Shown here: piece after piece, positions 56,656 through 64,000 of the stretch | How the letters are laid out: each line of letters begins with the position of its first letter | Numbering within the stretch: position 1 is the first letter of the stretch | NCBI RefSeq assembly: GCF_022539505.1 | Contig: NC_061514.1 | Span: 222,975,837 to 223,039,836 of the forward strand | Source: Lolium rigidum | Taxonomy: Eukaryota; Streptophyta; Magnoliopsida; Poales; Poaceae | Reading direction: 5' to 3' | DNA: 64,000 bases | Made by a program: the position numbers and the translations under genes | Notes under the pieces: model-generated | What the model saw: only the letters and a program-made list of their open reading frames with translations | What the model was told of the DNA's origin: nothing | Databases searched by the model: none

Positions 56656-59222
56656 TTCTACTCGTCCCGAGCAGATAAAACGATAACAAAGATAATTTCT
56701 GAAGTGATATGCCATCATAACCTTGATCATACTATTTGTAAACATATGTAGTGGATGCAGCGATCAAAACAATGGTAATGACATGAGTAAACAAGTGAAT
56801 CATAAAGCAAAGACTTTTCATGAATAGTACTTCAAGACAAGTATTAATAAGTCTTGCATAAGAGTTAACTCATAAAGCAATAAATCAAAGTAAAGGCATT
56901 GAAGCAACACAAAGGAAGATTAAGTTTCAGCGGTTGCTTTCAACTTGTAACATGTATATCTCATGGATAATTGTCAACATAGAGTAATATAACAAGTGCA
57001 ATATGCAAGTATGTAGGAATCAATGCACAGTTCACACAAGTGTTTGCTTCTTGAGGTGGAGAGAGATAGGTGAAGCTGACTCAACATAAAAGTAAAAGAA
57101 TGGTCCTTCAAAGAGGAAAGCATCGATTGCTATATTTGTGCTAGAGCTTTTATTTTGAAAACATGAAACAATTTTGTCAACGGTAGTAATAAAGCATATG
57201 AGTTATGAAAGTTATATCTTACAAGATGCAAGTCTCATGCATAGTATACTAATAGTGCCCGCACCTTGTCCTAATTAGCTTGGACTACCGGATCTTTGCA
57301 ATGCACATGTTTTAACCAAGTGTCACAATGGGGTACCTCCATGCCGCTCGTACAAAGGTCTAAGGAGAAAGCTCGCATTTTGGATTTCTCGCTTTTGATT
57401 ATTCTCAACTTAGACATCCATACCGGGACAACATGGACAACAGATAATGGACTCCTCTTTAATGCATAAGCATGTGGCAACAATTATTATTCTCAGATGA
57501 GATTGAGGATATATGTCCAAAACTGAAACTTCCACCATGAATCATGGCTTTAGTTAGCGGCCCAATGTTCTTCTCTAACAATATGCATGCTCCAACCATG
57601 AAGGTGGTAGATCTCTCTTACTTCGGACAAGACGGACATGCATAGCAACTCACATGATATTCAACAAAGAATAGTTGATGGCGTCCCCAGAAGCATGGTT
57701 ATCGCACAACAAGCAACTTAATAAGAGATAAAGTGCATAAGTACATATTCAATACCACAATAGTTTTTAAGATATTTGTCGCATGAGCTATATATTGCAA
57801 AGGTGAATGATGGAATTTAAAGGTAGCACTCAAGCAATTTACTTTGGAATGGCGGATAAATACCATGTAGTAGGTAGGTATGGTGGACACAAATGGCATA
57901 GTGGTTGGCTCAAGGATTTTGGATGCATGAGAAGTATTCCCTCTCGATACAAGGTTTAGGCTAGCAAGATTATTTGAAACAAACACAAGGATGAACGGTA
58001 CAGAAAAACTCACATAAAAGACATATTGTAAACATTATAAGACTCCATACCGTCTTCCTTGTTGTTCAAAACTCAATACTAGATGTTATCTAGACTCTAG
58101 AGAAACTAAATATGCAAACCAAATTAGCAAGATCTAAGTGTTTCTTCATTAATGGGTGCAAAGTATATGATGCAAGAACTTAAACATGAGCACAACAATT
58201 GCCAAGTATCAAACTATCCAAGACATTTTAGAGTTACTACATGTAGTATTTTCCAATTCCAGCCATATAACAATTTAACGAAGAAGAAACTTCGCCATGA
58301 ATACTATGAGTAGAGCCTAAGGACATATTTGTCCATATGCTACAGCGGAGCGTGTCTATCTCCCATAAAGTGAATGCTAGGATCCATTTTATTCAAACAA
58401 AACAAAAACAAAAACAAACTGACGCTCCAAGCAAAGTGCATAAGATGTGACAGAATAAAAATATAGTTTCAGGGGAGGAACCTGATAATGTTGTCGATGA
58501 AGAAGGGGATGCCTTGGGCATCCCCAAGCTTAGACGCTTGAGTCTTCTTGAAATATGCAGGGGTGAACCACCGGGGCATCCCCAAGCTTAGAGCTTTCAC
58601 TCTTCTTGATCATAGTATATCATCCTCCTCTCTTGACCCTTGAAAACTTCCTCCACACCAAACTCGAAACAACTCATTAGAGGGTTAGTGGACAATAAAA
58701 ATTAACATGTTCAGAGGTGACACAATCATTCTTAACACTTCTGGACATTGCATAAAGCTACTGGACATTAATGGATCGAAGAAATTCATCCAACATAGCG
58801 AAAGAGGCAATGCGAAATAAAAGGCAGAATCTGTCAAAACAGAACAGTCCGTAAAGATGGATTTTATTAGGCCACAATACTTGCTCAAATGAAAATGTCC
58901 AAATTGAATGAAAGTTGCGTACATATCTGAGGATCATGCACGTAAATTGGCTTAATTTTCTGAGCTACCTACAGGGAGGTAGACCCAGATTCGTGACAGC
59001 AAAGAAATCTGGAACTGCGCAGTAATCCAAATCTAGTATCAACCTTTCTATCAACGACTTTACTTGGCACAACAAAACACAAAACTAAGATAAGGAGAGG
59101 TTTCTACAGTAGTAAACAACTTCCAAGACACAAATATAAAACAAAGTACTGTAGCAAAATAACACATGGGTTATCTCCCAAGAAGTTCTTTCTTTATAGC
59201 CATTAAGATGGGCTCAGCAGTT
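56656..59222. other. Non-coding internal region of RLG-2
   Basis: About 2.6 kb of AT-rich DNA has only scattered short frames (57271-57483, 57699-58013 and 58685-58924 on the minus strand) and no recognised domain. It contains two extra polypurine-tract-like copies near 58520 and 58580 and a 9-bp-arm hairpin GGGGATGCC/GGCATCCCC at 58507-58527. Confidence 0.6.
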
Positions 59223-59960
59223 TTAATGATGCACTCGCAAGAAGAAGTATTTGAAGCAAAAGAGAGCATCAAGAGGAAAATTCAAAACACATTTAAGTCT
59301 AACATGCTTCCTATGCATAGGAATCTTGTAAATAAACAAGTTCATGAAGAGCAAAGTGACAAGCATAGGAAGATAAAACAAGTGTAGCTTCAAAAATTTC
59401 AGCACATAGAGAGGCATTTTAGTAACATGAAAATTTCTACAACCATATTTTCCTCTCTCATAATAACTTTCAGTAGCAACATTAGCAAACTCAACAATAT
59501 AACTATCACATAAAGCATTCTTATCATGAGTTTCATGCATAAAATTATTACTCTCCACATAAGCATAATCAATTTTATTAGTAATAGTGGGAGCAAATTC
59601 AACAAAGTAGCTATCATTATTATTCTCATCAAGTGTAGGAGGCATAGTATAATCACAACAAAATTTACTCTCCATAGTAGGTGGCACCAAAAGACCACTA
59701 TCATCATAATCATCATAAATAGGAGGCAAAGTATCATCAAAGAAAATTTTCTCCTCAATGCTTGGGGGACTAAAAAGATCATGAAAACCAGCTTCCCCAA
59801 GCTTAGAACTTTCTATATTATTATCAAAAATGGTGTTCAAAGCGTTCATACTAATATTACTACCAGCATGCAAATAAGATTCCATAGGTTTTTTAATTTT
59901 CGCATCAAACAATCCATGTTTTAAATCAGGAAATAGAATAAGAAGCTCATTGTTGTCCAT
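59223..59960 (-). CDS. RLG-2 internal ORF (245 aa, acidic, function unknown)
   Basis: An intact minus-strand frame from MDNNELLILFPDLKHG lies just inside the primer site, in the first coding position of the element. The N-terminal two thirds is acidic with repeated 'P..ee/d...D.tlPP/mPP' phrases: FSPPSIEEKIFFDDTLPP, VPPTMESKFCCDYTMPP and a third looser copy. It then has a hydrophobic stretch (KLHLFYLPMLVTLLFMNLF) and a basic tail. It does not look like a normal gag and has no zinc knuckle or protease. It may be a family-specific leader protein retained by non-autonomous members. It is intact while the element lacks pol, which suggests recent amplification or functional constraint. Confidence 0.55.
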   Translation of the reverse strand: MDNNELLILFPDLKHGLFDAKIKKPMESYLHAGSNISMNALNTIFDNNIESSKLGEAGFHDLFSPPSIEEKIFFDDTLPPIYDDYDDSGLLVPPTMESKFCCDYTMPPTLDENNNDSYFVEFAPTITNKIDYAYVESNNFMHETHDKNALCDSYIVEFANVATESYYERGKYGCRNFHVTKMPLYVLKFLKLHLFYLPMLVTLLFMNLFIYKIPMHRKHVRLKCVLNFPLDALFCFKYFFLRVHH

Positions 59961-60098
59961 TATGCCAAACTAGTGTAAACAAGAAACAAAAAGATGCAAT
60001 TGCGGGATCTAAAGGAAATAGCTTCGAGCACAAATACAATGGCGCCGAAAAAGTACTGTTACACCGGAACCGGAGTATGAGAGCCTTTTTACCTTTCC

Positions 60099-60116
60099 TC
60101 CCCGGCAATGGCGCCA
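60099..60116 (-). other. Primer-binding site of RLG-2 (tRNA-Asp type)
   Basis: Minus-strand TGGCGCCATTGCCGGGGA differs by one base from the tRNA-Asp-complementary primer site (TGGCGCCGTTGCCGGGGA) common in grass Gypsy elements. It is separated from the LTR by about 10 bases. A second partial copy (AATGGCGCCGAAAA) lies at about 60040. Confidence 0.82.
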
Positions 60117-60126
60117 GAAAAGTGCT

Positions 60127-61472
60127 TGATGTCTACGGGAGCTTCTATTCTTGTAGACAGTGTTGGGCCTCCAAGAGCAGAGGTTTGTAGAACAGCAGCA
60201 AGTTTCCCTTAAGTGGATACCCAAGGTTTATCGAACTCAGGGAGGAAGAGGTCAAAGATATCCCTCTCATGCAACCCTGCAACCACAAAGCAAGAAGTCT
60301 CTTGTGTCCCCAACACACCTAATAGGTGCACTAGTTCGGCGAAGAGATAGTGAAATACGAGTGGTATGAATAAGTAGTAGCAACGGCACCAGAAAAGTGC
60401 TTTGCCCGGGACGAGTAAACAAGCGAGTAGTAACGCAGCAGTAGTAACGCGATGAGAACGAGTAAACAAGCAGCGATAGCGATATTTAGGAACAAGGCCT
60501 AGGGATTAGACTTTCACTAGTGGACACTCTCAACATTGATCACATAACGAACAGATAAATGCATACTCTACACTCTTGTTGGATGATGAACACATTGCGT
60601 AGGATTACACGAACCCTCAATGCCGGAGTTAACAAGCTCCACAATAATGCTCATATTTTAGTAACCTTTAGTGTAAGATAGATCAAAAGACTAAACCAAG
60701 TACTAACATAGCATGCACACTGTCACCTTCATGCATATGTAGGAGGAATAGATCACATCAATATTATCATAGCAATAGTTAACTTCGCAATCTACAAGAG
60801 ATCATGATCATAGCATAAACCAAGTACTAACACGGTGCACACACTGTCACCTTTGCACACGTGCAGGAGGAATAAAACTACTTTAATAACATTGCTAGAG
60901 TAGCACATAGATAAATTGTGATACAAACACATTGCAATCATAAAGAGATATAAATAAGCACCTCACTATGCCATTCAACGAGTGAATAAGTATTCTGTGA
61001 AATATAGCCTAAGAGACCCACACGGTGCACACACTGTCACCTTTACACACGTGGGACAAGGAGTCTCCGGAGATCACATAAGTAAAACTCACTTGACTAG
61101 CATAATGACATCTAGATTACAAGCATCATCATATGAATCTAAATCATGTAAGGCAGCTCATGAGATTATTGTATTGAAGCACATAGGAGAGAGATGAACC
61201 ACATAGCTACTGGTACAGCCCCGAGCCTCGATGGAGAACTACTCCCTCCTCATGGGAGCAGCAGCGGTGATGAAGATGGCGGTGGAGATGGCAGCGGTGT
61301 CGATGGAGAAGCCTTCCGGGGGCACTTCCCCGCTCCGGCGAGGGTGCCGGAACGGAGACTCTCGTCCCCCGGATCTTGGCTTCGCGATGGCGGCGGCTCG
61401 GAAGGTTTTCCGTATCGTGGTTTTTCGCATCGGGGTTTCGCGACGGAGGCTTTAAGTAGGCGGAAGGGCAGC
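60127..61472 (-). repeat. LTR of RLG-2 (5' LTR in element orientation), cut by gap 2
   Basis: Matches 55003-56300 and stops at 'ggcggaagggcagc' where the N run starts, so about 340 bp and the target duplication are missing. It keeps the segment lost from the other LTR (60411-60470). Confidence 0.92.
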
Positions 61473-61572
61473 NNNNNNNNNNNNNNNNNNNNNNNNNNNN
61501 NNNNNNNNNNNNNNNNNNNNNNNNNNNNNNNNNNNNNNNNNNNNNNNNNNNNNNNNNNNNNNNNNNNNNNNN
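61473..61572. other. Assembly gap of 100 N
   Basis: Exactly 100 N. The left side is RLG-2 LTR and the right side is CACTA array in reverse orientation. Confidence 0.99.
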
Positions 61573-62530
61573 TTGAGAGGCGGCAGGGGATCGAAAGAAA
61601 AAGGTAAGTGACTAAATATGAGGTGCCAAAAATAATTCAAGAAAAGAAAGTTTTATAGTACATAGAGGATGACATGCGGGTCCCATTTAGCAAGCAGCGG
61701 TATCACCGTTTGAGAGGCGGCAGGGGATCGAAAGAAAAAGGCAAGTGACCAAATTTGAGGTGCCAAAAAAACTCCAAGAAAAGAAAGTTTTATAGTACAT
61801 AGAGGATGACATGCGGGTCCCATTTAGCAGCAGCGGTATCACCGTTTGAGAGGCGGCAGGGGATCGAAAGAAAAAGGCAAGTGACCAAATTTGAGGTGCC
61901 AAAAAAACTCCAAGAAAAGAAAGTTTTATAGTACATAGAGGATGACATGCGGGTCCCATTTAGCAGCAGCGGTATCACCGTTTGAGAGGCGGCAGGGGAT
62001 CGAAAGAAAAAGGTAAGTGACCAAATATGAGGTGCCAAAAATATTTCAAGAAAAGAAAGTTTTATAGTACATAGAGGATGACATGCGGGTCCCAGTTAGC
62101 AGCAGCGGTATCACCGTTTGAGAGGCGGCAGGGGATCGAAAGAAAAAGGCAAGTGACCAAATTTGAGGTGCCAAAAAAACTCCAAGAAAAGAAAGTTTTA
62201 TAGTACATAGAGGATGACATGCGGGTCCCATTTAGCAGCAGCGGTATCACCGTTTGAGAGGTGGCAGGGGATCGAAAGAAAAAGGTAAGTGACCAAATAT
62301 GAGGTGCCAAAAATAATTCAAGAAAATTAAGTTTTATAGTGCATAGAGGATGACATGCGGGTCCCAGTTAGCAGCAGTGGTATCACCGTTTGAGAGGCGG
62401 CAGGGGATCGAAAGAAAAAGGCAAGTGACCAAATTTGAGGTGCCAAAAAAAACTCCAAGAAAAGAAAGTTGATTGCACATAGAGGATGACATGCGGGTCC
62501 CATTTAGCAGCAGCGGTCTCAACGTTTCCA
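61573..62530 (-). repeat. Homogeneous CACTA tandem array with two alternating unit types
   Basis: Seven units of about 136-137 bp are nearly identical. Two types can be told apart. One has 'aaatatgaggtgccaaaaat' followed by 'tttc' or 'attc'. The other has 'aaatttgaggtgccaaaaaa' followed by 'actcc'. Their order is type 1,2,2,1,2,1,2. The array is much more uniform than the plus-strand array, which implies recent amplification or a different copy. Confidence 0.9.
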
Positions 62531-62975
62531 AGGCGGCAAGGGATCAAAAGAAAAAGGAAGTAGCCAGAAATAAGGGGGTCAAAAAAATCCAAGAATAGAA
62601 AGAATTTTGGTTCATAGAGGATGACATGCGGGACCCATGATCCTGCATCGTAAACGGCTCGATCGGAGAACGTTGAACGAGATGGCACGATCGAGAAAAA
62701 AAACAATGCCAGAGAGGCTGCCATCTGGGCCCTACATCCCTCGGCGGTGCGGATTTGCGTTGACTCGGCCGGCGAACCCGAGATTTCGAGATGCACCACG
62801 TCCCGGGCCACCATACGCGACGTTTTGGCCGCTTTCGTCGGGCTAGGTGGCCTCAAAAACGAGAAAAAAAAGTTTTGACATGCACCACGGAGGGACCCAA
62901 AATCGTCGGCCATGGTACACCAGCAACCACGGCGCGACTTCAACTTCGTCGGCCATGGCAACTTTTCTTGTAGTG
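61573..62975 (-). mobile_element. CACTA element, reverse-oriented arm with terminus at 62975
   Basis: The array runs in reverse complement, then the conserved subterminal region (62640-62975), ending TTCTTGTAGTG. Read on the minus strand, the end is CACTACAAGAAAAGTTGCC. Some of its bases agree better with the terminus at 41333 ('gcgccgtggttgct.gtgtaccatgg') than with the one at 44655. It may be the right arm of the 44655 element or a separate copy. It interrupts the gag/protease frame of a Gypsy element at 62976. Confidence 0.85.
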
Positions 62976-64000
62976 AATCACATAGAGCAGTTCTAACATA
63001 ATTATTCTTGATGGAACAAGGGATAGTTGGTATACCTGGCTCTCCCAGCTTCTTTGGAACCTTGCCATTGAAAGAATAATTAGCAAGCATAGTGGAAATC
63101 TCCTCATTAGGAATTTTCCTTTTGTTAGAGACAATATCTTTCATATACTTTGAATAAGGAGGCAATTTAATAGCATTAGTCAAAGGGATTTGCAAAAACA
63201 AAGGTTTCATCCAATCACAAAATTTATTATAGTGTTCTTCCTCTTTTGATTTTAGTTTCTTAGCAGGAAAAGGCATTTGCTTTTGAACCCAAGGTTCTCT
63301 TTCATTACCATGTTTCTTAGCAATAAAATCTTCTTTAGTGTACTTTTTATTTTTAGCATGCTTTTCATGTTCATTTTCGATCTCTTCTTTATCAGAAACA
63401 TCATTCTTATCATTATCTTTATCATGTTCATTACCACTTTCAGTTTCAGCATCAGAAATAGAAATACTATTAGGATCATTAACAGGTTCAGAAGATTCTA
63501 CAACAGTTTTATGTTTCTTCTTCTTTTTCTTAGTTCGTTGAGAATCTTGTTCAACTCTTTTGGGATGCCCCTCAGGATATAAAGGATCCTGAGTAGAAAC
63601 ACCACCTCTAGTTGTTACTTCACAAGCATGTCTTTCTTTATGAGTATTTTTTAACAAGTCATTTTGCACTTTAGTAAGTTGATCAATTTGAGTTTGGACC
63701 ATATGAAAATGTTTAACAAGCATATTAACATCATTGGAGGTTCTCTCCACAATATCATGCAATTTACTAATAGCTTGAGAGTTTTCCATTAGATGATTCT
63801 CTACTCTCATATTAAAGTTATTTTGCTTAACAACGTAATTATCAAATTCATCTAAACATTGATCAGGAGGTTTTGAATAAGGAATATCTCCTTTATCAAA
63901 GCGTTGAAGAGAATGTACCTCAATTGTGGATGAAGGGGGAGTTATCTTACATAAATCCTCTATGGGAGGTAAATTCTTGACATCTTCATATTTAATACAT
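62976..64000 (-). pseudogene. Gypsy gag/protease fragment, truncated by CACTA and by the window edge
   Basis: An open minus-strand frame enters from beyond 64000 (the sequence before the internal Met at 63810 is also open) and runs to the CACTA boundary. It contains QAISKLHDIVERTSNDVNML and MVQTQIDQLTKVQNDLLKN (coiled-coil-like), a Lys-rich stretch, an acidic Asp/Glu/Ser region, WMKPLFLQIPLTNAIKLPPY, and then IPCSIKNNYVRTALCD. The final ALCD is where the aspartic protease motif (D-L/S/T-G-A) should follow, and the CACTA starts at that point. No restored product is given. Any longer frame continuing into 62383-62975 is a chimera with CACTA sequence. Confidence 0.85.

Larger units (their letters stand above)
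55003..61472 (-). mobile_element. RLG-2: non-autonomous Gypsy LTR retrotransposon, right end lost in gap 2
   Basis: LTR sequence begins TGATGTCTACGGGAGC at 55003 and again at 60127. The first LTR ends GGAGACGTATCA at 56639. Internal DNA spans 56640-60126. On the minus strand, TGGCGCCATTGCCGGGGA (60099-60116) is a tRNA-Asp-type primer site near the 60127 LTR, and AAGCTTGGGGATGC precedes the 56639 LTR end as a polypurine tract. Inside is only one short ORF and AU-rich leader-like DNA, with no gag-pol, so the element depends on helper enzymes. The left flank is CACTA array. Confidence 0.9.

Noticed and set aside
62383..63810. A single 475-aa protein on the minus strand
   Set aside because: The frame crosses the CACTA terminus at 62975/62976. 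The N-terminal part is Gypsy gag and the rest is translated CACTA subterminal repeat.
1..64000. tRNA, rRNA or snoRNA genes
   Set aside because: I saw no cloverleaf-compatible A/B box pair or ribosomal sequence. The only tRNA-like match is the RLG-2 primer-binding site.

Overview
The window looks like transposon-filled intergenic DNA from a large grass genome, most likely Pooideae (wheat/barley/oat/ryegrass relatives). The reasons are CACTA termini (CACTACAAGAAAA and CACTGGTAGAAAA), two Gypsy LTR families with grass-type gag, and intron-bearing Mutator-like genes. The species cannot be named from sequence alone. I found no ordinary host gene, tRNA, rRNA or CRISPR array. Two 100-N runs (41609-41708 and 61473-61572) divide the window into three contigs whose joins are unproven.

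Region 1 (1-41332) is a nest of related large elements placed head to tail in (TA)n tracts. Element A (1-5914) is only a right-hand part. Then come (TA)n, a 376-bp MITE-like insert (5979-6354), (TA)n, element B (6423-28553, about 22.1 kb and apparently full length), (TA)n, and element C (28614-41332, truncated by a CACTA insertion). The visible ends of A, B and C are built from alternating 13-bp arms of CTATTCTCGAACC type, giving palindromes beside the TA tracts. B and C carry the same intron-containing genes in the same order. First is a FAR1/MULE transposase with FAR1 zinc finger, DDE core, SWIM and three zinc knuckles (+). Next are two tandem DEDDy 3'-5' exonuclease paralogues of WRN/WEX type (-,-). 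Then come a small B3-domain protein (+) and a multi-exon Ulp1-type cysteine protease (-). The exonuclease-beta and B3 genes diverge from a common intergenic region; the transposase/exonuclease and B3/protease pairs converge. A short motif, GAAGTTCAC, is scattered through the introns and spacers of A, B and C, almost always in the same orientation and apparently absent from exons.

Region 2 (41333-44654) holds a CACTA terminus running into gap 1, the end of a different CACTA (41709-41821), and about 2.8 kb of AT-rich DNA with one or two exon-like pieces that I cannot identify.

Region 3 (44655-62975) is CACTA DNA with long arrays of about 136-bp subterminal repeats. It is interrupted by two non-autonomous Gypsy elements, both on the minus strand. 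RLG-1 (45873-52749; CCCCC target duplication) has gag, no pol, and an antisense acidic ORF. RLG-2 (55003 into gap 2) has a tRNA-Asp-type primer site and a short ORF but no pol. After gap 2 the CACTA repeats run in the opposite orientation and end at 62975. From there to 64000 is a Gypsy gag/protease reading frame cut by the CACTA terminus.

The most important technical observation is that differences between copies (LTR pairs and B versus C) fall overwhelmingly at CAG/CTG trinucleotides, with both substitutions and small indels. That is the signature of consensus errors at CHG-methylated sites, so many frameshifts in this window are probably not biological. The most interesting biological observation is a giant TA-tract-inserting transposon with a conserved transposase + DEDDy exonuclease pair + B3 + Ulp1 gene set.
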